50,435 nucleotides of DNA from an uncultured Clostridia bacterium. GTDB lineage: Bacteria > Bacillota > Clostridia > Christensenellales > CAG-138. Positions within the stretch are counted from its first letter, which is position 1; each line of letters opens with the position of its first letter. This document shows positions 40,490 through 48,374 of this stretch, piece by piece. Under the pieces are notes generated by a model. The model worked only from the letters and a program-made list of their open reading frames with translations, had not been told where the DNA came from and ran no database searches. The stretch covers positions 1-50,435 of the forward strand of contig CAMPAN010000001.1 in the NCBI GenBank assembly GCA_946631895.1, written 5' to 3'. A program made the position numbers and the translations under genes.

Positions 40490-40882
40490 TTGTATAAACA
40501 TAAAAAACGGAACAAAACCGCATGGAAGCCTCTGCTGCGCGGTACAGCCTCGGGAGTCGCGGTTCTGATTGTTTCGGTGCTGATCCTGACGGTGACGGTC
40601 TTTCTCGGATGGGTATCGGAATCCGCAATCCCGATCGGGAATATCGTGATCAAGATTTTATCCTCACTTGCAGCGGGGATTGTGATCGGATTGGGGAAGG
40701 AACGTGCGCCGTGGTTCTTCGGCGGGATCGCCGCGGACATCTGTCTGCTGCTTTCGGCGGCGCTGATGTCTGTTTATCTCGGATCCTTCCGCCTGACATG
40801 GAATCTGTTTGCCGATCTGCTGCTTTGCTTTGCGATCGGATGCGCCGCAAACGCTGTCTTTCTCAAACGAAAAACGGAATAA
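40490..40882 (+). CDS. TIGR04086 family membrane protein
   Basis: The 130-residue protein has a basic N-terminus (YKHKKRNKTAWKPLLRG) and four hydrophobic helices, matching the TIGR04086/YrzE family commonly found near yajC in clostridia. I chose TTG 40490 because AAAGGGGG lies 8 bases upstream; an ATG at 40466 in the same frame has no ribosome binding site. Function is unknown. The SCIFF peptide gene that often follows this family is not present here. Confidence 0.75.
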   Translation: MYKHKKRNKTAWKPLLRGTASGVAVLIVSVLILTVTVFLGWVSESAIPIGNIVIKILSSLAAGIVIGLGKERAPWFFGGIAADICLLLSAALMSVYLGSFRLTWNLFADLLLCFAIGCAANAVFLKRKTE

Positions 40883-40887
40883 GAAAA

Positions 40888-40915
40888 AACCGGATCTCCG
40901 AGGAGACCCGGTTTG
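40888..40915. terminator. Bidirectional terminator between convergent genes
   Basis: ACCGG-TCTCC pairs with GGAGA-CCGGT across a two-base loop with one internal mismatch, with A-rich DNA before and T-rich after. Confidence 0.8.
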
Positions 40916-40927
40916 TTTGTGTGCAGT

Positions 40928-42394
40928 TCAGATTCGTGCGGACATGCGTGCATAATAGAGAATACGTGCGGCAAGCTCCGGCGTGAAATCTTTCTTTTCC
41001 GAACGCCAGGTCCAGCAGCCGGTCGAACTCGGATTGTTCATGCGGCAATCGTCGCCCAATCCGAGATAATCCTGCATCTGCAGAATTGCAAGCTCCGCGA
41101 CGGAATTCAGAACGCCGCGCGCAAATCCGAAGGGCATGCCTTCACGCTCGTTGAGCCCGAGATAGTCCACCGCAAATGCAACGCATTCCGCAGGAGCGGT
41201 TTCAACCCAGCCCATAATCGGGGTATTGTCGTGCGTGCCGGTATAGGCAATGCAGTGTACGGGATAATTGTGCGGAAGCTCGCGGGAATTACCGCACGGA
41301 TCAAAGCCGAACTGCATGACACGCATGCCGGGGAAACCGGAATCGGACAGCAGCTTTTTGACTTCCGGCGTCAGATAGCCGAGATCCTCGGCAATGATCG
41401 GGAGACCGGGACATTCGTCCTTGATTGCACGGACAAGTTTCATGCCGGGACCGGGATACCATGCGCCGGGACGTGCATCGGCTGCGCCGAAGGGAACGCC
41501 CCAGTAACTTTCCAGACCGCGGAAATGGTCGATTCGGATCACGTCGAACCGATCGGCGACAGCTTTTACGCGGCGGCGCCACCACCGGAACCCGTCGGCT
41601 TCGTGCTTTGCCCAGTCATAGATCGGATTGCCCCAAAGCTGACCGAGTTCGGAGAAGTAATCCGGCGGCACACCGGCAACGAGCGACGGATTGTGACGCT
41701 CATCCATCAGGAACAGATCCGGATCCGCCCAGACGTCCGCGCTGTCATGCGGAACATAGATCGGGATATCACCGATCAGCTTGACATCGTTTTTGCCGGC
41801 ATAGTCATGCAGCGGTTTCCATTGCTTATCAAATTCATATTGAATAAAGCATTGGAAATCCACTTCGTCTTTCAGCAGTTCGGTGTATTTTGCAATGGCT
41901 TCCGGGTTGCGATCACGGATATCGGGATCGGGCCAGGCATACCATGCAGCATTGTTGAAATGCGACTTCACGGCGCAGAACAATGCGTATGTATCAAGCC
42001 ACCAGGCGCTTTCACGAACAAAGTCCGCCATTTCCGACCGGTCAAAACGGGAGAATGCTTTGCGCAGAACGGTGAATCGATTCTCCCAGAGCTTGCCGTA
42101 ATCAACGCGCGTCGGATCGCTGCCCCAATCCAGATCGCATTCTTCTTCGGTCAGGAGACCTTCTTCGATCAGCTTGTCCAGATCAACCAGGTACGGATTG
42201 CCCGCATAGGTGGAACTGCTTTGATAAGGTGAATCCGCATACCCTGTCGGATTGACGGGCAACATCTGCCAATAGGTTTGTCCGGAAGCTTTCAGAAAAT
42301 CAACGAAAGCATACGCTTCTTTTCCAAGCGTACCGACGCCGAACCGGCTCGGCAGCGAGGTGATGTGCATCAGAATTCCTGCAGCACGTTTCAT
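40928..42394 (-). CDS. malQ: 4-alpha-glucanotransferase
   Basis: The 488-residue GH77 enzyme rearranges alpha-1,4-glucans in glycogen or maltodextrin metabolism. The start reads RAAGILMHITSLPSRFGVGTLG. Catalytic elements are the nucleophile Asp in DVIRIDHFRGLESYW, the acid/base Glu in PIIAEDLG and the stabilising Asp in TGTHDNTPIMGW. It has its own promoter, divergent from psuG, and a terminator. Length is normal. Confidence 0.96.
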   Translation of the reverse strand: MKRAAGILMHITSLPSRFGVGTLGKEAYAFVDFLKASGQTYWQMLPVNPTGYADSPYQSSSTYAGNPYLVDLDKLIEEGLLTEEECDLDWGSDPTRVDYGKLWENRFTVLRKAFSRFDRSEMADFVRESAWWLDTYALFCAVKSHFNNAAWYAWPDPDIRDRNPEAIAKYTELLKDEVDFQCFIQYEFDKQWKPLHDYAGKNDVKLIGDIPIYVPHDSADVWADPDLFLMDERHNPSLVAGVPPDYFSELGQLWGNPIYDWAKHEADGFRWWRRRVKAVADRFDVIRIDHFRGLESYWGVPFGAADARPGAWYPGPGMKLVRAIKDECPGLPIIAEDLGYLTPEVKKLLSDSGFPGMRVMQFGFDPCGNSRELPHNYPVHCIAYTGTHDNTPIMGWVETAPAECVAFAVDYLGLNEREGMPFGFARGVLNSVAELAILQMQDYLGLGDDCRMNNPSSTGCWTWRSEKKDFTPELAARILYYARMSARI

Positions 42395-42435
42395 GTCTGT
42401 TTCCCTTCTTTCTGATCCGATAAATTTGTGTATCT

Positions 42436-42463
42436 ATTTTATCACATCTGTGTTATAATACAA
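42436..42463 (-). promoter_or_regulatory. Promoter of malQ
   Basis: On the minus strand TTGTAT (42463-42458) and TAAAAT (42441-42436) are 16 bases apart. It overlaps the psuG promoter on the other strand. Confidence 0.65.
42451..42459 (+). promoter_or_regulatory. Extended -10 promoter of psuG
   Basis: TGTTATAAT gives a TGN-extended TATAAT (42454-42459); no good -35 is seen. It shares bases with the malQ promoter, so the two may compete. Confidence 0.6.
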
Positions 42464-42520
42464 GACAGAAAATGTGAAGATACCCGAAAAAATATATAAA
42501 ATGATGAAAAAAGGAGCCCT

Positions 42521-43432
42521 ATGAAAAAGAATCAACTTGTGGTTTTATCTCCGGAAGTGGAAGAAGCAATCCAAAAAGGTCTTCCGATCGTTGCAATGGA
42601 GAGCACGATCATTTCTCACGGCATGCCCTATCCGCAGAATGTGGAAACTGCGCTGAACTGTCAGCGCATCTGCCGGGAAAACGGCGCTGTCCCAGCAACC
42701 TGCGCGGTCATCGGCGGAAAGCTTTGCGCCGGGCTGACGGACGAGCAGATCGATTATCTCGGCAGGGAAGGGCACAACGTAACCAAAGCGAGCCGCAGGG
42801 ATCTCCCGATGCTGATTGCCAAGGGAATGGACGGCGCAACGACCGTTGCCGCAACCATGATCGTAGCGGCGGCGGCAGGTATCCGCGTGTTCGCAACCGG
42901 CGGGATCGGCGGCGTACATCGCGGTGCGGAAACGACGATGGATATCTCGGCGGATCTCGAAGAGCTTGCCGAGACGCCGGTCTGCGTAGTCTGCGCCGGA
43001 GCAAAAAGCATTCTTGATCTGAATCTGACCATGGAATATCTGGAAACGAAGGGCGTTCCCGTTATCGGCTTCGGAACGGACGAGCTTCCTGCTTTCTATA
43101 CAAGAAAGAGCGGCATCAACGTTCCGTGGCGAACAGACGATCCGAAGGAGATCGCAGATGCAATCCGCGCATCGAGAGATCTCGGCTATCCCGGCGGTAT
43201 GCTCGTCGTAAATCCGATTCCGGAAGAATATTCCATGGACGCCGATGTGATCAACCGGGCGATCGACGAAGCAATCGAAGAGGCAAAGGAAAAGGGGATC
43301 AAAGGAAAAGAAACGACGCCGTTCCTTCTTGCAAAGATCAAGGATATTACCGGCGGTTCAAGCCTCGCTGCGAACATTCAGCTGGTGTACAATAATGTGC
43401 GCCTTGCAGCAAAAATCGCAGCAAATCTGTGA
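42521..43432 (+). CDS. psuG: Pseudouridine-5'-phosphate glycosidase
   Basis: PsuG splits pseudouridine 5'-phosphate into uracil and ribose 5-phosphate. The 303-residue protein shows IVAMESTIISHGMPYPQN at the N-terminus, VTKASRRDLP, GATTVAATMIVA, FATGGIGGVHRGAE and SILDLNLTMEYLETKGVPVIG, all characteristic. AAAGGAG precedes the ATG. No psuK or uptake gene is adjacent, so the kinase partner must be elsewhere. Confidence 0.96.
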   Translation: MKKNQLVVLSPEVEEAIQKGLPIVAMESTIISHGMPYPQNVETALNCQRICRENGAVPATCAVIGGKLCAGLTDEQIDYLGREGHNVTKASRRDLPMLIAKGMDGATTVAATMIVAAAAGIRVFATGGIGGVHRGAETTMDISADLEELAETPVCVVCAGAKSILDLNLTMEYLETKGVPVIGFGTDELPAFYTRKSGINVPWRTDDPKEIADAIRASRDLGYPGGMLVVNPIPEEYSMDADVINRAIDEAIEEAKEKGIKGKETTPFLLAKIKDITGGSSLAANIQLVYNNVRLAAKIAANL

Positions 43433-43469
43433 AATTGCAATATTTTCTTGTTTTTGAATGATTCGGTAC

Positions 43470-43498
43470 TTGCGAAAGGACCGGAAAAAGAGTATAAT
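43470..43498 (+). promoter_or_regulatory. Promoter of the dockerin-NlpC/P60 gene
   Basis: TTGCGA (43470-43475) and TATAAT (43493-43498) are 17 bases apart. Confidence 0.8.
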
Positions 43499-43527
43499 AA
43501 ACCATAATTTGGTTCATCGGAGGCAGT

Positions 43528-44355
43528 ATGAAAAAACGTATTCTTGCATTTTTGCTGTGCATCTGCATGGCGACGACAGGTTTCGTCTATTCTGTAGCCG
43601 ACGGGGAACAACCGGGGGATGTAAACGACGACGGGAAAATCACGGCTGCGGATGCATCTCTCATCCTGCTGTATACGGCGGGACTGGATCAAAGGATCAG
43701 CCTTCGTAAAAGAATGGAATCCGATTTGAACCTCAACGGTTCGATTGATGCAGGAGATGCGGTAAAAATCCTGAGGCATGTAGTAAAACTGGAATCAATA
43801 AAGACGGTTGAGACGGATGCGGAATTGCTGCAGCTTCTGCAAAGACAGTCAATGTTGGGGAACAGCATTATACTCGAGTGGGCGACACGGTTTATGCAAT
43901 CCATTTCCAACAACGATGTTAAGAGCTTATTCTATGCGGCTGCAACGTTTATCGGAACGCCTTACGGAAGAGAAGCCGACGGGAAGCTGGATTGCAGCGC
44001 ATTCGTCAAAAGGGCGTTTGAACTTGCCGGCATTCCGAAAACGACGTATCCGAGAACCAACAGCGACGGCACATGGAACTGGTTCAAGAAAAATGATCCG
44101 AATCATCTCCATGAAACGGACGAGCTTTCCTGGAAGGATTGGAAACCCGGAAGCGTTCTGATTTACGTAAATCAGGTCACCAATAAAGCCAATCACCTTT
44201 CGCTGTATGTCGGCGAAATTGACGGAATACCGGTCGTCATGGAATCCCGCAGCGGCGGATGCGACGGTGTCCGAATCGGTGTGTTGATGGGAAGCTACTA
44301 CAACTCAAAAGATCAGCTTGTAAATCTGGCATATTACGTGGATCCGCTCGACTGA
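43528..44355 (+). CDS. Secreted dockerin type I - NlpC/P60 peptidase fusion
   Basis: The 275-residue protein has a signal peptide (residues 1-24), a type I dockerin (about 30-87) with two calcium-binding repeats, GDVNDDGKITAADASLILL and SDLNLNGSIDAGDAVKILR, and a C-terminal NlpC/P60 cysteine peptidase domain with Cys156 in LDCSAFVKRAFELAG and His223 in ANHLSLYVGE. NlpC/P60 enzymes cleave peptidoglycan stem peptides; dockerins bind cohesins on scaffoldins. It suggests that a wall hydrolase is docked to a cohesin-bearing complex or wall protein. It has its own promoter and terminator. Confidence 0.9.
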   Translation: MKKRILAFLLCICMATTGFVYSVADGEQPGDVNDDGKITAADASLILLYTAGLDQRISLRKRMESDLNLNGSIDAGDAVKILRHVVKLESIKTVETDAELLQLLQRQSMLGNSIILEWATRFMQSISNNDVKSLFYAAATFIGTPYGREADGKLDCSAFVKRAFELAGIPKTTYPRTNSDGTWNWFKKNDPNHLHETDELSWKDWKPGSVLIYVNQVTNKANHLSLYVGEIDGIPVVMESRSGGCDGVRIGVLMGSYYNSKDQLVNLAYYVDPLD

Positions 44356-44367
44356 TCAACCGAAAAC

Positions 44368-44395
44368 AAAAGCAGGCGATTTGCCTGCTTTTTTG
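44368..44395 (+). terminator. Terminator after the dockerin-NlpC/P60 gene
   Basis: AAAGCAGGC and GCCTGCTTT form a stem around a five-base loop, followed by Ts. The A-rich left flank lets it also serve the convergent minus-strand gene. Confidence 0.85.
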
Positions 44396-44407
44396 TATGT
44401 CTTTTCT

Positions 44408-45145
44408 TTAGTGGCGGTTGATGAATTCCGCGTTCAGATGATCCAGCACGCCGCCGTAGGGGAGGGCGCCGTTGATGGCGCGCGCGGTACAGCGGTTCAG
44501 ATCCGCAAGTTTCAGCGTGGAAAAACCGTTCAGCACAATCCGATACGGGTGAGTCGTGTTTCCGACGCTTTCGCGGCTGCCGATCGTAAATCCGAGATGC
44601 GGCACTTCCGAGACAAAAGCGTCGCACGCTTCCTCCGAAACAAACGCCATTGTCAGATGAACGCGGCGCACAAGATTCAGATCGCCGTCTCTTCTCTGTA
44701 CAGACTTGATATAAGCAGCATTTTCAACGGACTGCAGTTTTGCATCGTCGGGGAAAAGGAGCCGGTAATAGGTCGCATAATGCGGCTCGATGACATGCCC
44801 GCAGGTTACGCGCAGCTTTGATTCGGCGCGACAGATGGCGGATACGCGATGGATCAGCGAATCGTCGGAGGTATAGAAATAATACTGGATCAGATCCTTC
44901 ATGCCGATGCCGCCGACAAAGATAGCAGCGTCCTCGATCTGTTCGGCAAGACGATGCTGCAGCGCATTGGCATGACGTTCCTCAGCACGTTTGAAAGCGA
45001 CGGCATCGGGATCTGCCGGTGCAATGCTGACAAATACGAGTTGGGAGTACGCCAAAGTGGGAAGCAGTTCCCAGTATTGCAGATCAACCTGAAAAACCGC
45101 TTCCCGCTCGTTCCATTCCCATTCGTATTTCAGCCAATCAGTCAT
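44408..45145 (-). CDS. Protein of unknown function, possibly DUF695/RraB-like
   Basis: The 245-residue soluble protein starts MTDWLKYEWEWNEREAVFQV. The N-terminal part has a DUF695-like look, and the C-terminal part (HLTMAFVSEEACDAF to ALPYGGVLDHLNAEF) resembles the RraB fold. Both are weak impressions from memory. The start overlaps the end of alaS by 8 bases, so it is co-transcribed and likely coupled to it. No catalytic motif is evident. Confidence 0.6.
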   Translation of the reverse strand: MTDWLKYEWEWNEREAVFQVDLQYWELLPTLAYSQLVFVSIAPADPDAVAFKRAEERHANALQHRLAEQIEDAAIFVGGIGMKDLIQYYFYTSDDSLIHRVSAICRAESKLRVTCGHVIEPHYATYYRLLFPDDAKLQSVENAAYIKSVQRRDGDLNLVRRVHLTMAFVSEEACDAFVSEVPHLGFTIGSRESVGNTTHPYRIVLNGFSTLKLADLNRCTARAINGALPYGGVLDHLNAEFINRH

Positions 45146-46934
45146 GGATCAGCACAGCCTTGATACGGCGAACACCGCTTGACGAGGCTTCTTCCTTCTT
45201 GATCTCAAAGCGTCCGAGATCGCCGGTATTCTTGGCGTGCGGACCGCCGCAGATCTCCTTCGAGTACTTGCCCATCGTATAGACCTTGACCTTTTCGCCG
45301 TACTTGCTTTCAAAGAGACCGATCGCGCCCTGTGCTTTCGCTTCTTCGACGGTCATCTCCTCGCAGGTGATCGGGACCTTCGCCGCGATCGCCTCATTGA
45401 CGAGACGCTCGACTTCCTTCAGTTCCTCCGGCGTGACCTTTCTGCCGAAGCTGAAGTCGAAGCGCAGACGTTCCGCGGTGATGTTGCTGCCTTTCTGCGA
45501 AACGGTATCGTCATTCAGAACCTTACGGAGCGCCGCCTGCAGCAGATGTGTTGCGGAATGCAGCGCCGCCGTCGCTTCGCTGTTGTCCGCCAGACCGCCC
45601 TTGAAGCGCTGTTCGGCGCCTGCCTGGGATTTCTTCTGATGTTCCTCGAATGCGGCGGCAAAGCCTTTCTCATCAACCGTAACGCCCTTTTCCTTCGCAA
45701 GCTCAACCGTGAGCTCGATCGGGAAGCCGTAGGTGTCGTAGAGATGGAAGGCGGAAACGCCGTCGATTGCCTGACCGTCGAGGTTCGCAATCAGCTTGTT
45801 GAATTCCTTCAAGCCCTTCTTGAGCGTGTCGGCAAAGCGGTTTTCCTCCTTGCGCAGCTCGGAAAGGATCTTTTCGCGGTTTTCGTTCAGTTCGTTGTAG
45901 ACCTCGCCGTACTGGTCAATGATCCTTTCCGCAATCGTGCAGAGCGCGTAGCGCGGCATGTTGAGCTGCGACGCGAAGCGGATGCTGCGGCGAATGAGGC
46001 GGCGGAGGATATAGCCCTGATCGACATTCGACGGGGTCACGCCGCGCTGGTCGCCGAGAATGAACACGATGCAGCGGGTATGGTCCGCAATGATGCGGAA
46101 CGCTCGCGTCGTTTCGGGGTCGTCTTTATATCCCTTGTGCGAGAGTTCCGCGATGAGTTCGATGATGCCGGAGAACGCGTCGGTGTCGAACACGCTCTCG
46201 ACGCCCTGCAGCGTGGCGACCGTGCGGTCGAGCCCCATGCCGGTGTCGACGTTCTTCTGCTCGAGCGGCTCAAAGACGCCGTCCGCGACCTTGTTGTATT
46301 CCATGAAGACGTTGTTCCAGATCTCAAGATACTTGCCGCAGTCGCAGCCCGCTTTACAGTCGGGACCGCAGGCGGGTCTTCCGGTGTCGTAGAAGATCTC
46401 GGTGTCCGGACCGCACGGACCGGTCTGTCCCGCGGGACCCCACCAGTTGTGCTTTTTCGGCAGGTAGACGATATGCGAAGGCTCCACGCCCATCTCGACC
46501 CAGCGGTCGTGCGCGACGGTATCGCGCGGCGCGTCCTTATCGCCCTCGAAGCAAGTGAAATACAGCTTGTCCTTCGGAATGCCGAGCCACTTTTCGTCGG
46601 TCAGAAATTCCCACGAAAACGCAATACTCTCCTTCTTGAAGTAGTCGCCCAAGGACCAGTTTCCGAGCATCTCAAAGAACGTGCAGTGCGAAGAATCGCC
46701 GACCTCGTCGATGTCGCCGGTGCGGACGCATTTCTGCACGTCGCAAAGTCTTTTGCCCTCCGGGTGCTTTTCGCCCATCAGATACGGCACGAGCGGATGC
46801 ATGCCCGCCGTGGTAAAGAGTACGGTCGGGTCGTTCTCGGGGATCAGGGAGGCGGAGGAGATGACCGCGTGTCCCTTGGACCGGAAGAAGTCCAGATACA
46901 ATTGACGCAATTCCTTTGCGGTTAATGAACGCAT
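45138..46934 (-). CDS. alaS: Short alanyl-tRNA synthetase lacking the C-Ala domain
   Basis: The 598-residue protein has the class II catalytic core (FRSKGHAVISSASLIPEND, FTTAGMHPLVPYLMGEKHP, TFFEMLGNWSLGDYFKKE), the Cys-rich insertion CGPDCKAGCDCGKY, the tRNA recognition region and an intact editing domain with HSATHLLQ and CGGPHAKNTGDLG. It stops at SSGVRRIKAVLIHD, just after the editing domain, so the roughly 270-residue linker and C-Ala domain of ordinary AlaS are absent. Several blocks, such as RTGDIDEVGDSSHCTFFEMLG, recall the short AlaS of candidate-phyla bacteria. It may be the only AlaS or a second copy; the window cannot tell. Confidence 0.88.
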   Translation of the reverse strand: MRSLTAKELRQLYLDFFRSKGHAVISSASLIPENDPTVLFTTAGMHPLVPYLMGEKHPEGKRLCDVQKCVRTGDIDEVGDSSHCTFFEMLGNWSLGDYFKKESIAFSWEFLTDEKWLGIPKDKLYFTCFEGDKDAPRDTVAHDRWVEMGVEPSHIVYLPKKHNWWGPAGQTGPCGPDTEIFYDTGRPACGPDCKAGCDCGKYLEIWNNVFMEYNKVADGVFEPLEQKNVDTGMGLDRTVATLQGVESVFDTDAFSGIIELIAELSHKGYKDDPETTRAFRIIADHTRCIVFILGDQRGVTPSNVDQGYILRRLIRRSIRFASQLNMPRYALCTIAERIIDQYGEVYNELNENREKILSELRKEENRFADTLKKGLKEFNKLIANLDGQAIDGVSAFHLYDTYGFPIELTVELAKEKGVTVDEKGFAAAFEEHQKKSQAGAEQRFKGGLADNSEATAALHSATHLLQAALRKVLNDDTVSQKGSNITAERLRFDFSFGRKVTPEELKEVERLVNEAIAAKVPITCEEMTVEEAKAQGAIGLFESKYGEKVKVYTMGKYSKEICGGPHAKNTGDLGRFEIKKEEASSSGVRRIKAVLIHD

Positions 46935-46970
46935 GATACATATTCCTTTCGTAAAAAACGATCAAAATTT

Positions 46971-46999
46971 ATTGTATGAAAAATCCGGCAATTTGTCAA
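46971..46999 (-). promoter_or_regulatory. Promoter of alaS
   Basis: On the minus strand TTGACA (46999-46994) and TACAAT (46976-46971) are 17 bases apart. The leader is about 35 bases, so no T-box riboswitch fits. Confidence 0.85.
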
Positions 47000-47001
47000 T
47001 G

Positions 47002-47028
47002 AAAAACCGCCCTGTTTACACAGAGCGG
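47002..47028 (-). terminator. Terminator of ansA
   Basis: On the minus strand CCGCTCTGT and ACAGGGCGG form a stem around a four-base loop, followed by five Ts. It lies just before the alaS promoter. Confidence 0.8.
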
Positions 47029-47042
47029 GGAAAGATTTTTGC

Positions 47043-48044
47043 TTATTCCGCCTCGGTATAGAGAATATCGTGGCTTAAAGGCGTATAGAAGCGTTCGCGT
47101 ACGCGGTCCGGATCGCGCGTTTCGCCCATGATCCACATGAGCTTCGCGACCGCCGCTTCGGTCGTCATATCGTACGCTTCGATGATGTTTTGCTGCTTCA
47201 GGGCGTGTCCGACCTGATAGACAGTGAGATTCGATCCCTCGTTCTGCACCTGCGTGGTAATGACAATGAGCTTACCGGCTTTAACACCCTTGTCGATCGC
47301 CGCGCGGAAGCAGCCGTTCGTGCCCTCGGGAAGTCCGCCGACGCCGAAGCTCTCGATGATGACCGCGTCGTAGCGGTCGAGCGCATAGGAGAGCATGCCC
47401 GCATCGGTGCCGGGAATCAGCTTGACCAGTCCCACGCTGCCGTTCAGCGTATGCGAGAATTTCGCGCGCTCGCGATAGCCGAGGTCGATGTAATGCAGCA
47501 CGCGTCCGTCCTGCAGCACGGCAAGCTCGGGATAATTGATGCTCGCAAATGCCGAAAAGCTTTTGGAGCGCACCTTCTTTGCGCGCGTGCCGAGGATGAC
47601 GCTGCCGTTGAACACGATCGAAACGCCGCAGGCACGGTCGTCACAGGCGTAGGTGAACGCGTCAAGAAGATTCTGCTTCGAGTCGGTCACGTCCATGCTG
47701 ATGGGCTTTTGCGCGCCGGTGAGCACGATCGGCTTTTTCGAGCGCCGCGCAAGGTAAGAGAGCGCGGCAGCGGTGTATGCCATCGTGTCCGTACCGTGGC
47801 TGACTACAAAGCCGTCGTACGAATCGTAGTACGATTCGATGCACGACGCGATCGTGAGCCAGTTTTCCGGCGTCATGTTCGTGCTGTCCACGCTCATGAG
47901 CTGCATGCACTCCACGTCGCAGATCTCGCTGACGCGGGGGATGTAGTTCAGAAGCTGATTCGAGCCGAGTTTCGGCGCAAGTCCGTCGGCTGTCATTTCA
48001 GAGGCGATCGTACCGCCCGTTCCGATCAATAATATCTTTTTCAT
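47043..48044 (-). CDS. ansA: L-asparaginase, type I
   Basis: The 333-residue enzyme hydrolyses asparagine to aspartate and ammonia. It shows the two catalytic threonine motifs, IGTGGTIASE at the N-terminus and VSHGTDTMAYTAAAL, plus GSVILGTRAKK. No signal peptide is present, as expected for the cytoplasmic type I. The start codon lies six bases after a TATACT -10 element and has no Shine-Dalgarno sequence. The gene is monocistronic with its own terminator. Confidence 0.95.
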   Translation of the reverse strand: MKKILLIGTGGTIASEMTADGLAPKLGSNQLLNYIPRVSEICDVECMQLMSVDSTNMTPENWLTIASCIESYYDSYDGFVVSHGTDTMAYTAAALSYLARRSKKPIVLTGAQKPISMDVTDSKQNLLDAFTYACDDRACGVSIVFNGSVILGTRAKKVRSKSFSAFASINYPELAVLQDGRVLHYIDLGYRERAKFSHTLNGSVGLVKLIPGTDAGMLSYALDRYDAVIIESFGVGGLPEGTNGCFRAAIDKGVKAGKLIVITTQVQNEGSNLTVYQVGHALKQQNIIEAYDMTTEAAVAKLMWIMGETRDPDRVRERFYTPLSHDILYTEAE

Positions 48045-48050
48045 GCTTTC

Positions 48051-48079
48051 AGTATAGTCTATTTATGCCGAAAAAGCAA
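48051..48079 (-). promoter_or_regulatory. Promoter of ansA, adjoining the start codon
   Basis: On the minus strand TTGCTT (48079-48074) and TATACT (48056-48051) are 17 bases apart, and only GAAAGC separates the -10 from the ATG at 48044. Confidence 0.65.
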
Positions 48080-48081
48080 TA

Positions 48082-48110
48082 CAAAAACAGAGCCGCAAAT
48101 GCGACTCTGT
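48082..48110 (-). terminator. Terminator of rpmE
   Basis: On the minus strand ACAGAGTCGC (48110-48101) pairs with GCGGCTCTGT (48096-48087) with one mismatch, followed by TTTTGT. It sits immediately before the ansA promoter. Confidence 0.75.
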
Positions 48111-48135
48111 GTTTTGTTGGAGTTCAAAGTTGTTC

Positions 48136-48333
48136 TTACAGACCGTAGCGCTTCTTGAAGCGATCTACTCGTCCGCCGCTGTCGACCAGCTTCTGACGGC
48201 CCGTGAAGAACGGGTGGCACTTGCTGCAGATTTCGACCTTCAGCTCGCCCTTGGTGGAGCCGGTAAGGAAGGTCTCGCCGCAGGCACAGCGCACGACCGC
48301 TTCGCCGTAAGACGGATGAATATTTTTCTTCAT
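48136..48333 (-). CDS. rpmE: 50S ribosomal protein L31 (zinc-binding form)
   Basis: The 65-residue protein begins [19 protein letters not shown] and contains the zinc ligands CAC and CSKC (residues 16, 18, 36, 39), followed by [20 protein letters not shown]. This is the C+ form that needs zinc. GAAGGAG precedes the ATG. The rho-rpmE order is common in Firmicutes. Confidence 0.96.
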   Translation of the reverse strand: MKKNIHPSYGEAVVRCACGETFLTGSTKGELKVEICSKCHPFFTGRQKLVDSGGRVDRFKKRYGL

Positions 48334-48354
48334 GTATTATCACTCCTTCGTCGT

Positions 48355-48366
48355 GTAATGCATTAC
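48355..48366. promoter_or_regulatory. Perfect palindrome in the rpmE leader
   Basis: GTAATGCATTAC lies between the rpmE promoter and its ribosome binding site. It is similar to the core of the Bacillus Zur box (GTAATNATTAC) but with one extra central base. Confidence 0.4.
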
Positions 48367-48374
48367 CATCGGCT

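Noticed and set aside
40883..40927. The SCIFF peptide gene (scfA) that often follows the TIGR04086 gene
   Set aside because: Only a terminator fits in this gap, and no Cys-rich short frame is present.
40913..42232. A 439-codon open frame antisense to malQ
   Set aside because: It mirrors malQ codons and has no family resemblance or start signal.
45237..46925. A 562-codon open frame on the plus strand opposite alaS
   Set aside because: It lies wholly antisense to a well-conserved synthetase, has no ribosome binding site or recognisable domain, and arises from GC-rich codon positions.
46935..47001. A T-box riboswitch upstream of alaS
   Set aside because: The promoter lies about 35 bases from the start codon, leaving no space for the specifier stem and T-box sequence.
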